64,000 nt of DNA from Gemmataceae bacterium (GTDB lineage Bacteria > Planctomycetota > Planctomycetia > Gemmatales > Gemmataceae). Below the pieces are notes generated by a model, which was not told the DNA's origin, made no database searches, and saw nothing but the letters and a program-made list of their open reading frames with translations. Made by a program: the position numbers and the translations under genes. Location: contig JALHPZ010000017.1 of assembly GCA_022842245.1 (NCBI GenBank), forward strand, positions 60,744-124,743, in the 5' to 3' direction. Positions 26,439-34,352 of this stretch are shown here, in pieces; position 1 is the stretch's first letter, and each line of letters starts with the position of its first letter.

Positions 26439-26723
26439 TCAATCGAAATCGAAGAGCCGGCTAAAAAATCCCTCCCGCTTTTTGGGAGGGTACCGACTGC
26501 TGGAACGATCGTCATCGGATCGCAGACGCCCCACCGATCGACGGTCGTCCCCCCAGTCACTGTCGTCATCTTCATCCCGGTCTGAATGATGCGACGACCG
26601 TTCAATGATTTTGTCCAGTTCGCCGCGGTCCAGCCATACTCCGCGACACCGTGGACAATAGTCGATTTCGACCGACTGACGTTCCACAACCTGAAGTCCG
26701 GTTGAACACACTGGACAATTCAT
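26439..26723 (-). CDS. TFIIB-type zinc-ribbon protein
   Basis: A 94-residue protein with a single zinc ribbon at the N terminus: NCPVC followed after 17 residues by YCPRCRGVWLDRGELDKI, the typical zf-TFIIB pattern of bacterial proteins of unknown role. A hydrophilic, Asp/Ser/Arg-rich tail follows and ends in FFSRLFDFD. It lies 35 bases downstream of the hibernation-factor-like gene on the same strand and is probably co-transcribed with it. Confidence 0.85.
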   Translation of the reverse strand: MNCPVCSTGLQVVERQSVEIDYCPRCRGVWLDRGELDKIIERSSHHSDRDEDDDSDWGDDRRSVGRLRSDDDRSSSRYPPKKREGFFSRLFDFD

Positions 26724-26758
26724 ATCTGATTCTCCCGATTCGAATTCGAACGAGTCAG

Positions 26759-27109
26759 TCAGTTGTTCAAGAAAAGATGGTCATCCGTCCTTTGAGGAGT
26801 CCATCGGGCCCGCTCCACCTGGCGGCGCACGACCTGACTGATGCGGTTGGCGGCGATGTTGACCGCCGCGGGGATCTTGGCGGCGGCGGCTTCCACCACC
26901 AGTCGCGAGGGGCCTCGCCCTTGCATGCCCACCACGATCCGGCAGAGTTTGTCGACACCGCCTTTGGGCCCGTTTTCATCGATGAGATGGACGGTGATCC
27001 GGCCCAAGGACCCGCTGAACCGCCCCAGTGCGAACATAAGCCGACGCTCCACGTCGGACCGAAGTTCGTTATTCGTCGGAACGCCACGACCGATCAGTTC
27101 GATCCACAT
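26759..27109 (-). CDS. HPF/RaiA-like ribosome-associated protein
   Basis: A 116-residue protein matching the sigma-54 modulation / S30EA (HPF) fold, whose members bind the 30S subunit and silence or dimerize ribosomes in starvation. It has MWIELIGRGVPTNNELRSDVERRL and ITVHLIDENGPKGGVDKLCRIVVGM, the beta-alpha-beta pattern with a basic C-terminal helix (ISQVVRRQVERARW). It is the short form without the C-terminal dimerization domain. ATG 27109 was chosen because homology begins there. It is divergent from the LysR-type regulator, with 131 bases between. Confidence 0.75.
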   Translation of the reverse strand: MWIELIGRGVPTNNELRSDVERRLMFALGRFSGSLGRITVHLIDENGPKGGVDKLCRIVVGMQGRGPSRLVVEAAAAKIPAAVNIAANRISQVVRRQVERARWTPQRTDDHLFLNN

Positions 27110-27240
27110 GTTCAACCCTCGCGTTTGCGTGTTGAAATCCGACCGACCACACACCGGACTATTCCGGCGGCCGGCGGCGGATATAAATCGATAAATTGGC
27201 AAATTCAGATCGGAAAAACCGATGGATTCGGAGCGGGATC

Positions 27241-28152
27241 ATGCAGTGGCTGAACTACCATCACCTCCATTACTTCTGGGTTGTCGCTCGCGAGGGTAGC
27301 GTGACGGGGGCCTGTCGGGTGCTTCAACTTTCCCAATCGACGATCAGCGGACAGATTCGGGATCTCGAACAATCGATGAAAACGACGTTATTCGAGAAGA
27401 GCGGTCGGGGATTGGCGCTGACGGAAACGGGTCAGGCCGTGTTTCGTTATGCGGACGACATCTTCGCGCTGGGCCGCGAACTCATGGATTTCGTGAGCGG
27501 TCGTCCGCTGGGGCAGCCGCTCCGCTTGCGGGTCGGCGTCGCCGACATCGTGCCGAAGTTGATCGTGCACTTGTTGCTCCAACCCGCGATGCAACTGGAC
27601 GAGCCGGTCCGGATCCTTTGCGTCGAAGGAAAAATGGAACATCTGGCCTCCGAGTTGACGGCGCACAATCTGGATGTGGTTCTCACCGACGCGCCGCTCC
27701 CGGCATCGGTCAAATCCAAAGTCTACACGCATCTGTTGGGCACGTGCGGAGTCACCATCATGGGTGTGCCGAAACTCGTCGAACGCTATCAACCCGGATT
27801 TCCTCGATCCCTCGACGGCGCGCCGTTCCTTCTGCCGACCGATGACACGGTCCTCCGTCGTTCGCTCGACCAGTGGTTCGCCGCCGAAGGGATCCAACCG
27901 ATCGTCCGCGGCGAGTTCGACGACAGCGCGCTGTTGAAGATGTTCGGTCGATCGGGAGAAGGGGTCTTCGCCGTCCCCTCGGCGATCGAACGTGACGTCC
28001 GTCGGCATTATGGCGTGCGGAGGATCGGGCGTCCCAAGGGATTGCGCGAGCGCTTTTACGCCATCTCCGCCGAACGGAAATTGAAGAATCCCGCCGTCGT
28101 GGCGATTTCCGAACAAGCTCGGCAAAAGCTTTCACGCCTGGAGCCCCAATGA
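27241..28152 (+). CDS. nhaR: LysR-family regulator, NhaR-like
   Basis: A 303-residue LysR-type regulator. The N-terminal winged helix (MQWLNYHHLHYFWVVAREGSV...LSQSTISGQIRDLEQSM) is the form seen in NhaR, which in E. coli activates the Na+/H+ antiporter gene nhaA. The effector-binding domain follows from about residue 95. No antiporter gene is next to it here, so its target may differ. ATG 27241 gives the exact NhaR start. It is transcribed away from the hibernation-like gene. Confidence 0.85.
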   Translation: MQWLNYHHLHYFWVVAREGSVTGACRVLQLSQSTISGQIRDLEQSMKTTLFEKSGRGLALTETGQAVFRYADDIFALGRELMDFVSGRPLGQPLRLRVGVADIVPKLIVHLLLQPAMQLDEPVRILCVEGKMEHLASELTAHNLDVVLTDAPLPASVKSKVYTHLLGTCGVTIMGVPKLVERYQPGFPRSLDGAPFLLPTDDTVLRRSLDQWFAAEGIQPIVRGEFDDSALLKMFGRSGEGVFAVPSAIERDVRRHYGVRRIGRPKGLRERFYAISAERKLKNPAVVAISEQARQKLSRLEPQ

Positions 28153-28204
28153 ACGGAATCCCTGCGGCGAAGTCCTCGCGAACCACCACCGCTAGAATGG
28201 CGGT

Positions 28205-29389
28205 ATGACCGAGCGCGAGTTCGCCATCGATGTCGTTCGCCGGCTCCAGGACGCGGGATTCCGCGCCCTGTGGGCCGGTGGCTGCGTGCGCGACGAACTG
28301 CTCGGCCTCGAACCGCAAGATTACGACGTGGCGAGCGACGCCACGCCGGAACAGGTCATGGCGCTCTTCCGGCGCTGCGTCGCGGTCGGCGCGGCGTTCG
28401 GCGTCGTCGAAGTCCTCGGCCCCCGTGGACCCGACGGCGAATGGCTCAAGGTCCAGGTCGCCACCTTCCGCAACGACGGCACGTACACCGACGGCCGACG
28501 ACCCGACACCGTCACGTTCAGCTCGCCGGAGGAGGACGCCCAGCGCCGCGACTTCACCATCAACGGCCTCTTCTTCGATCCGGTTCGCAACGACGTCATC
28601 GACTACGTCGGCGGTCAGGATGACCTGAAGGCGAAAGTCCTGCGCGCCATCGGCGACCCGGTCGCGCGCTTCACCGAGGACAAGCTCCGCATCCTGCGCG
28701 CCGTCCGCATCGCAGCGCGCTTCGAGCTGGCCATCGACCCCGCGACCCGGGCCGCGGCGAAAGCAATGGCGGCGCAGGTTCGCGCCGTCAGCGCCGAGCG
28801 CATCGCGGAGGAGCTGCGCAAGATCCTCGCGCACCGGCACCGCGTCCGCGGCGCGGAACTGCTCGCCGACTTCGACCTGCTGACCCCGATCCTGCCCGAA
28901 GTGGAGCGCATCGATTCGAAGCTCCTCGCCGGCCTGTCCGTGGATGCACCGTTTCCGCTCGCCTTCGCGACGCTGCTCCTGCCAGTCGGGAAGGCGGTCG
29001 CCGGCAAGATCGCGCGCCGGCTGAAACTCTCGAACGACGAGAAGGACCGGATCGAGTGGCTCGTCGCGAATCGCTCCGGCTTGTGGAACGCGTCGGCATT
29101 GCGGCCAAGCGGTCGCCACCCGTTTCTGACCCATCCCGGCATCGGCGATCTGCTCGCCCTGATGCGCGCCGAAGGCCGGTTCGAAGACGCCGAACATTGC
29201 TCGCACCTGCTGCGCACGACTCCGCCGGACGTTCTCGATCCGCCGCCGCTGCTCACCGGCAACGACCTCGTCGCGATGGGCTGGAAACCGGGACCGAAGT
29301 TCAAGACCATCCTCGACGAGATCCGCCGCAAGCAACTCGACGGCGAACTGACGACGCGCGCCGAAGCCGAGGCGTTCGTCCGCGGCTAG
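28205..29389 (+). CDS. CCA-adding enzyme / poly(A) polymerase family nucleotidyltransferase
   Basis: A class II nucleotidyltransferase of 394 residues that adds CCA to tRNA 3' ends, or A residues to RNA. Visible motifs are the G-rich GGCVRDELLG, the metal-binding DYDVASDA, RRDFTINGLFFDP, the RNA-binding head FTEDKLRILRAVRIAARF and ERIAEELRKIL. Length and layout suit the bacterial CCA-adding type, but the poly(A) enzyme cannot be excluded from sequence alone. The start is ATG 28205. It is followed 72 bases later by rnc. Confidence 0.9.
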   Translation: MTEREFAIDVVRRLQDAGFRALWAGGCVRDELLGLEPQDYDVASDATPEQVMALFRRCVAVGAAFGVVEVLGPRGPDGEWLKVQVATFRNDGTYTDGRRPDTVTFSSPEEDAQRRDFTINGLFFDPVRNDVIDYVGGQDDLKAKVLRAIGDPVARFTEDKLRILRAVRIAARFELAIDPATRAAAKAMAAQVRAVSAERIAEELRKILAHRHRVRGAELLADFDLLTPILPEVERIDSKLLAGLSVDAPFPLAFATLLLPVGKAVAGKIARRLKLSNDEKDRIEWLVANRSGLWNASALRPSGRHPFLTHPGIGDLLALMRAEGRFEDAEHCSHLLRTTPPDVLDPPPLLTGNDLVAMGWKPGPKFKTILDEIRRKQLDGELTTRAEAEAFVRG

Positions 29390-29461
29390 CGCGTGGCCTT
29401 CACGCCGTTTTCATGTACGATGACCCCGGTTCCTCTCCCCGATCCGCGCGACTGACCAGCG

Positions 29462-30175
29462 ATGCCGACCACGAAATACCGGGCGATCCTCGAGGAATGC
29501 CAGGAGACCATCGGCTACCGGTTCCAGCGCCTCGAACTTCTCAAGGCGGCGCTGACGCACACGTCCGGCGCCAACACCCGCTCCGCCTCGAACGAACGCC
29601 TCGAATTCCTCGGCGACAGCGTCCTTGGCCTCGTGACCTGCGAACTGCTCTACCACCGCTTTCCGGACTATCAGGAAGGCGACATGACGAAGGTGAAGTC
29701 CGTCGTCGTCAGCCGGAAGACCTGCGCGAAGTTCAGCGAGGAGCTCGGACTCGGGCGGTACCTGATCCTCGGCAAGGGGATGGAGAACCGCGGGGACATT
29801 CCGCAAAACCTGCTGGCGGACGCCTTCGAGTCGCTGGTGGCGGCGATCTTCCTCGATGGCGGCTGGGACACGGTGAAGGAGTTCGTGCTCGATTTCGTCG
29901 AGCCGGAGATCGACGCCGTGGCCGGGGACGCGATCAATAACAACGCGAAGTCGGCGTTGCAGCAGGTGGCGCAGCGGGAGCTGAACGGCACGCCGCGCTA
30001 CTACGTGCTGGACGAGCAAGGGCCGGACCACGACAAGTGCTTCAAGATCTCGACGGACATCAACGGGCACCGGTATCCGGCGGCGTGGGGCCGGAACAAG
30101 AAGGACGCGGAGTTGAAGGCGGCCCTGAACGCGCTCGCGGCGATCGCCGGCGAGGCGATCCCGTATCCGTCGTGA
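29462..30175 (+). CDS. rnc: Ribonuclease III
   Basis: RNase III cuts double-stranded RNA in rRNA maturation and mRNA decay. It has 237 residues. The catalytic domain carries the signature ERLEFLGDSVLGLV, with acidic metal ligands there and again in DAFESLVAAIFLDGG. The double-stranded RNA-binding domain covers about the last 75 residues (NNAKSALQQVAQRELNGTPRYYV...AWGRNKKDAELKAALNAL). It starts at ATG 29462 and is followed by a small gene 11 bases downstream. Confidence 0.95.
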   Translation: MPTTKYRAILEECQETIGYRFQRLELLKAALTHTSGANTRSASNERLEFLGDSVLGLVTCELLYHRFPDYQEGDMTKVKSVVVSRKTCAKFSEELGLGRYLILGKGMENRGDIPQNLLADAFESLVAAIFLDGGWDTVKEFVLDFVEPEIDAVAGDAINNNAKSALQQVAQRELNGTPRYYVLDEQGPDHDKCFKISTDINGHRYPAAWGRNKKDAELKAALNALAAIAGEAIPYPS

Positions 30176-30186
30176 ATCGGGACGGA

Positions 30187-30453
30187 ATGAACTACCCCAT
30201 CATTTGCTATTCGTGCGCATCGCCGGCCGAGTACAAGGTCGCGGCCGAATGGAGCGACGGTCAGACGCGCGAGCTGAAGACGTACGCCCTCTCGTGCGGG
30301 GCCTGCCTGGCGGCGAACTTCGCGAAGGCGAAGGTGAAGCAGGCGCGGTGCCGGCTGCTGCCAGGCGAGACGTTGAACGTACCGCGCGTGTTCGCAATGT
30401 GCCGGGGAACGCGGGATTTGAAACTGGAGCGTAAGCCGGAGCTGGAAGTGTAG
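30187..30453 (+). CDS. Small cysteine-containing hypothetical protein
   Basis: An 88-residue protein of unknown function. Two Cys pairs, CYSCASPAEYK and CGACLAANFAKAK, could bind a metal as a small zinc ribbon; a further Cys occurs in AMCRG. It starts 11 bases after rnc, with GGGACGGA as a likely ribosome site, so it is probably in the rnc operon. Its coding character fits its neighbours. Confidence 0.6.
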   Translation: MNYPIICYSCASPAEYKVAAEWSDGQTRELKTYALSCGACLAANFAKAKVKQARCRLLPGETLNVPRVFAMCRGTRDLKLERKPELEV

Positions 30454-30457
30454 TTCG

Positions 30458-30979
30458 TTACGTGGAGTTATTGTGTCTTTCGATTCTGTAAATGTCCGCC
30501 TTCGCCAGCCAAGATTCATTCGATCGATATTGCCCTAAACCCAATGCATCGAATTCATCTCGAGCCGATCCGCGATTGACGCCGATCAGCCTAACGGCCC
30601 GGTTGATGGCCCCGTCTAAAAGGGGTGTTGGAACAAACTTTCCAGATTCCCAGAGATCCGAAGTTCGAAGCGGTCCAAATGCAATGCGACCATCGGCCCA
30701 TGCCACGGCTGCCTGCCAGCCATCGCCTCCGAAGTAATCCGTCTCGACGTAAGCAAGCGGGAACGAGGTCGAAGTGCTTTCGGCCCACGCCCCCAAACGC
30801 GTAGTAAGACGCTCGAAAAATTCGAATGGAACGATCTCATCTTCGCCAGCAAGGGATTCGGTGATCGGCAAAAAACCGAAACCGAGCGACAACTTCGCCA
30901 ACTGCGAGCCGGGCAAATCAACGAGCTTGGAAGCGAGTCCATCGGCATTTGCGATGAATCCACGAATGTGGTGCGACAT
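30458..30979 (-). CDS. Hypothetical protein
   Basis: A 173-residue protein without a domain I can name. It has no signal peptide or membrane helix. The sequence is globular, with a conserved-looking core SFPLAYVETDYFGGDGWQAAVAWADGR and a C-terminal part GAINRAVRLIGVNRGSARDEFDALGLGQYR that resembles other uncharacterized bacterial proteins. It begins 7 bases after the receiver-domain gene on the same strand, so the two are probably co-transcribed, though nothing in it suggests a signalling output domain. Confidence 0.65.
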   Translation of the reverse strand: MSHHIRGFIANADGLASKLVDLPGSQLAKLSLGFGFLPITESLAGEDEIVPFEFFERLTTRLGAWAESTSTSFPLAYVETDYFGGDGWQAAVAWADGRIAFGPLRTSDLWESGKFVPTPLLDGAINRAVRLIGVNRGSARDEFDALGLGQYRSNESWLAKADIYRIERHNNST

Positions 30980-30986
30980 TTCCGGC

Positions 30987-31376
30987 TCACTCCAGCGGCG
31001 TCTCGTCTTCCGGCATCAGTGCCTTGTTCACGCTGTCCAGCAGTTTCTCCATCGAGAACGGCTTGCGGATGTACTCGACGACGCCGAGGTACTCGGCATA
31101 GGCCTTGTGCCGGCCGCCTTCGTTGGCCGTCACCATGATGATCGGCGGCGCGTCGGCCTTGTCCTTGAAGTGCTCCAACACCGGGAAGCCGCCCATGCGA
31201 TGCATCATCATGTCGAGGATCATCAGGTCCGGCTTGTGGTTGTAGACCATCTGCTTGGCCTGGTGCCCGTCGTGCGCCTGCAGCACCTTGTAGCCCTGCC
31301 GTTCGAGCATCGTGCGCACGGCGTCGATCAGTTCGCGGTCGTCGTCTACTACCAGGATCGTTTTCGATTCGGCCAC
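30987..31376 (-). CDS. Single-domain response regulator
   Basis: A CheY-like receiver of 129 residues with no output domain. The acidic pocket is VVDDD, the phosphorylated aspartate lies in LMILDMMM, the switch threonine is in MVTAN, and the conserved lysine is in IRKPF. It presumably receives phosphate from a histidine kinase elsewhere and acts by binding a partner. The start is GTG 31376, decided by a strong ribosome site (GGAGGAGGAG) 6 bases upstream; a longer frame from 31442 overlaps a palindromic repeat. Confidence 0.92.
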   Translation of the reverse strand: MAESKTILVVDDDRELIDAVRTMLERQGYKVLQAHDGHQAKQMVYNHKPDLMILDMMMHRMGGFPVLEHFKDKADAPPIIMVTANEGGRHKAYAEYLGVVEYIRKPFSMEKLLDSVNKALMPEDETPLE

Positions 31377-31437
31377 GGATGCTCCTCCTCCGGTGTCCCT
31401 CCACTTTATCAACCGCGAGCGAGGTAACAAATCCGAA

Positions 31438-31532
31438 TTCACCGCAGAGGACGCGGAGAACGCGGAGAAAAGAGTCTCGATTTTTCAAATCTCTCTCTTC
31501 TCTTTGCGTCCTCCGCGTCCTCCGCGGTGAAA
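31438..31532. repeat. Imperfect palindrome of the TTCACCGCAGAGG type
   Basis: The left arm starts TTCACCGCAGAGGACGCGGA (31438) and the right arm ends CGTCCTCCGCGGTGAA (near 31530), with a T-rich centre. It separates the divergent receiver gene and rarA, and so overlaps their promoter region. Confidence 0.7.
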
Positions 31533-31578
31533 ATGGTTTTCGCCTTGACTCCGCCGCGCGTTCCGCCTTCATGACGGG

Positions 31579-32961
31579 ATGGATCTCTTCAGCGACCTCC
31601 GTTCCGCCAACCGCCTCGCCGCCCAGCCGCTGGCCGCGCGCATGCGGCCGCGCTCCCTCGACGAGTTCGTCGGGCAGGACCACATCCTCGGCCCCGGCAA
31701 GCTGCTCCGCCGAATGCTGCTCGCCGACCGGCTGAATTCCGTCATCTTCTACGGCCCGCCGGGCTGCGGGAAGACGGCCCTCGCGCACGTCATCGCGAAC
31801 CAGACAAAGTCGCACTTCGTGGCGATGAACGCCGTCGCCGCCGGCATCAAGGAAGTGCGCGAGGTGCTGGCCGAGGCGCGGGCGCGGCTCGAAGAGGAGA
31901 AAGAACGCACGATCCTGTTTCTGGACGAGATCCACCGCTTCAACCGCTCACAGCAGGACGTACTGCTGCCGGACGTCGAGAACGGCATCGTCATCCTCGT
32001 GGGCGCAACGACGCAGAACCCGTTCTTCGCGGTGAACACGCCGCTCTTGAGCCGCAGCCAGATCTTCACGCTGGAACCGCTGACGCGCGAACATGTCAAG
32101 ACGATCGTGAAGCGGGCCTTGGCGGATGAAGAGCGCGGCCTCGGCAAGACGCCGGTGGAGATCACGGACGAGGCGCTCGACTTCCTCGCCGAGATCTGCG
32201 ACGGCGACGCCCGCCGGGCGCTCATGGCCGTCGAGATCGGTGTGAAGTCGACGATGGCCATCGAGAGCGAGACCCCGCGAGCCGCCGACGGGACCATCCT
32301 CTTCGACCTCGCGCTCGCGCAGGATTCGATCCAGCGCAAGGTTCTCGACTTCGACCCGACCGGTGACTCGCACTACGACCTCGCGTCGGCCTTCATCAAG
32401 AGCCTGCGCGGCAGCGACCCGCAGGCGGCCGTCTACTGGCTGGCGCGCATGCTCGAATCGGGCGAAGACCCACGCTTCGTCGCCCGGCGGCTCGTCATCT
32501 TCGCCTCCGAGGACGTCGGCAACGCCGACCCGATGGGCCTCCTGGTGGCGAACGGCGCGTGGGACGCCGTCGAACGCGTCGGCCTGCCGGAGTGCCAGCT
32601 GAACCTGTCGCACGCCGTCTGCTACCTGGCGACCGCGCCGAAGTCGAACGCCGCGACGCTGGCGATCGGCGCGGCGTCGAAGGACGTGAAGGAGGGCCGC
32701 ACGCTGCCGGTGCCCAAGCACCTGCGGGACTCGCACTACGCCGGTTCGAAGCAGTTCGGCCACGTCGGCTACCAGTACGCCCACAACTTCGAAGGCGGCT
32801 GGGTGGACCAGGAGTACGTGCCGGCCGACGTGACGTACTACACGCCGACGGACCGCGGATTCGAGGCGACGATCCGCGAACGCATGGCCGAGCTCGAGGC
32901 GCGCCGCAAGTTTAGCCGCGAGGCGAAGTCTTCGAAGCCGAGCGCGGAGGGCGAGGGATGA
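31579..32961 (+). CDS. rarA: Replication-associated recombination protein A (MgsA/WRNIP1 family)
   Basis: RarA is an AAA+ clamp-loader-like ATPase that acts at stalled replication forks. It has 460 residues. The N terminus has AARMRPRSLDEFVGQDHI, the Walker A YGPPGCGKT, the Walker B ILFLDEIHRF and sensor 1 VGATTQNPFF. The C-terminal tetramerization region includes SLRGSDPQAAVYWLARMLE and FASEDVGNADP. The last 16 residues (FSREAKSS...) are encoded by a copy of the dispersed 37-bp repeat, so the end of the gene has been rewritten. The TGA overlaps the start of the next gene by 4 bases (ATGA). Confidence 0.94.
   Translation: MDLFSDLRSANRLAAQPLAARMRPRSLDEFVGQDHILGPGKLLRRMLLADRLNSVIFYGPPGCGKTALAHVIANQTKSHFVAMNAVAAGIKEVREVLAEARARLEEEKERTILFLDEIHRFNRSQQDVLLPDVENGIVILVGATTQNPFFAVNTPLLSRSQIFTLEPLTREHVKTIVKRALADEERGLGKTPVEITDEALDFLAEICDGDARRALMAVEIGVKSTMAIESETPRAADGTILFDLALAQDSIQRKVLDFDPTGDSHYDLASAFIKSLRGSDPQAAVYWLARMLESGEDPRFVARRLVIFASEDVGNADPMGLLVANGAWDAVERVGLPECQLNLSHAVCYLATAPKSNAATLAIGAASKDVKEGRTLPVPKHLRDSHYAGSKQFGHVGYQYAHNFEGGWVDQEYVPADVTYYTPTDRGFEATIRERMAELEARRKFSREAKSSKPSAEGEG
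32911..32947 (+). repeat. 37-bp repeat, copy 3, inside the 3' end of rarA
   Basis: TTTAGCCGCGAGGCGAAGTC followed by TTCGAAGCCGAGCGCGG, matching copies 1, 2 and 4. It is translated in frame as the RarA tail. Confidence 0.8.
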
Positions 32962-33626
32962 CGGAGGAAGTGTGGCTCGAATGTGAGGATCCGTACGAAC
33001 TACTACGTTCTCTCTCGCGAGATTCCACACTCGCTATTTCCGCTTTACCATCGCACAGACAACTTCGCTTGTTCGCGGTGAGTTGTGCAAAACTTCTCGC
33101 AGCAGAATTCGTTGATGACCGCACGCGAGTTGCGATTGAGTATGCCGAACAGAGTGTTGACCGCAACCGGATGGAAGCAGCACGATTGTTGAGAGAAATA
33201 CGGTCAATGTGTTCCGCAGAAACGAATACGTCAGATTCCACCGAAGGGTTTCTTGCGCTTGTATTGGGTGACATTGACGCCGTGTATGCGGCGAGTGAAG
33301 TAGCAAGGATCGCGGACCGTTGGATGATCCAAGATTCTGCGAATCACCCGCGAACTCAAAAAACCCAGTTGCGTCACCAATTTCGCGACATCTTCGGCAA
33401 TCCCTTCCGCCCCATCGCCTTCGATCCGAACTGGCGAAGCTCCACCGCCGTCGGCCTCGCGCAGACGATGTACGACGCCCGCAACTTCCACGCGATGCCG
33501 ATCCTCGCCGATGCGCTCCAGGACGCCGGCTGCGAGGACGCGGCAATCCTCGACCACTGCCGCGACGCGAACGGCGTCCACGTCCGCGGATGCTGGGTCG
33601 TCGATCTGGTGCTCGGGAAAGCGTGA
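32958..33626 (+). CDS. Planctomycete-specific hypothetical protein
   Basis: A 222-residue member of an unnamed family common in Gemmata-like genomes: N terminus TEEVWLECEDPYELLRSL then RQLRLFAVSCAKLLA, middle NPFRPIAFDPNW, and C terminus ILADALQDAGCEDAAILDHC...VRGCWVVDLVLGK. The function is unknown. The 5' half is less GC-rich than the 3' half, where codon use returns to the local norm at about 33380. It overlaps the rarA stop by 4 bases, so translation may be coupled. Its C terminus is related to that of the AT-rich gene at 14298. Confidence 0.75.
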   Translation: MTEEVWLECEDPYELLRSLSRDSTLAISALPSHRQLRLFAVSCAKLLAAEFVDDRTRVAIEYAEQSVDRNRMEAARLLREIRSMCSAETNTSDSTEGFLALVLGDIDAVYAASEVARIADRWMIQDSANHPRTQKTQLRHQFRDIFGNPFRPIAFDPNWRSSTAVGLAQTMYDARNFHAMPILADALQDAGCEDAAILDHCRDANGVHVRGCWVVDLVLGKA

Positions 33627-33654
33627 CGGTAGAATCGACAGCGGAGGATTTTCG

Positions 33655-34251
33655 ATGTCGTCGGTCGCCACGTTGCCGAACTCGCCAGCACTGCCGCCGC
33701 CGGTTCGGTGGACGTGCGACCAATTCCACGCGGCCTGCGATTCCGGCGTGTTCGAAGGGCAGAACGTCATCCTCGTGGACGGGGAGATCCTGGAGATGCC
33801 GCCCCCGAATCCGCCGCACAATTCCGGCGTCGAACTCGTCAGCGCCGCCCTTCGCGCCGCCTTCGGGCCCGGCCATTGGGTTCGCAGCCAGATGGCACTC
33901 GATCTCGCGCTCGACACCGACCCCGTGCCGGACGTGGCGGTCATCGTCGGTTCGCCTCGCACGGTGAAGGATCAACCCACCACCGCGCTGCTCGTCGTGG
34001 AAGTCTCCGACTCGACCTTCGCCACGGACGCCGGACCGAAATCGCATCTCTACGCCGAAGGTGGAATCCAGGACTATTGGGTGCTGGACCTGAACGGCGA
34101 CCGGTTGCTCGTCCACCGCGATCCGGTTGCCGACACGACCGCCCCGCGCCGCCACCGCTACCGCTCGATCCAATCGCTCGACGCGAAGGGGACAGTCGCT
34201 CCATTGGCGCGACCCACGGCATCGATCGCCGTCGCCGATTTGCTGCCGTAG
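33655..34251 (+). CDS. Uma2-family (DUF820) nuclease-fold protein
   Basis: A 198-residue Uma2/DUF820 protein. The family pattern is seen in FEGQNVILVDGEILEMPP, the H of PPHNSGVELV, DPVPDVAVIVG, LLVVEVSDSTFATDAGPKSH and YAEGGIQDYWVLDL. These match the predicted PD-(D/E)XK-like core, but activity is unproven. ATG 33655 follows a GGAGG ribosome site. It is part of a run of lineage-specific genes after rarA. Confidence 0.85.
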   Translation: MSSVATLPNSPALPPPVRWTCDQFHAACDSGVFEGQNVILVDGEILEMPPPNPPHNSGVELVSAALRAAFGPGHWVRSQMALDLALDTDPVPDVAVIVGSPRTVKDQPTTALLVVEVSDSTFATDAGPKSHLYAEGGIQDYWVLDLNGDRLLVHRDPVADTTAPRRHRYRSIQSLDAKGTVAPLARPTASIAVADLLP

Positions 34252-34352
34252 CGGTCAGGAATGAGGCGGGAGAAGCGAACCTCGAACCGTTACATCATGT
34301 CGTTTCCACGAACCCTGCCGAACACATTCTTCCCGAATTCCCAAGGTACGGC

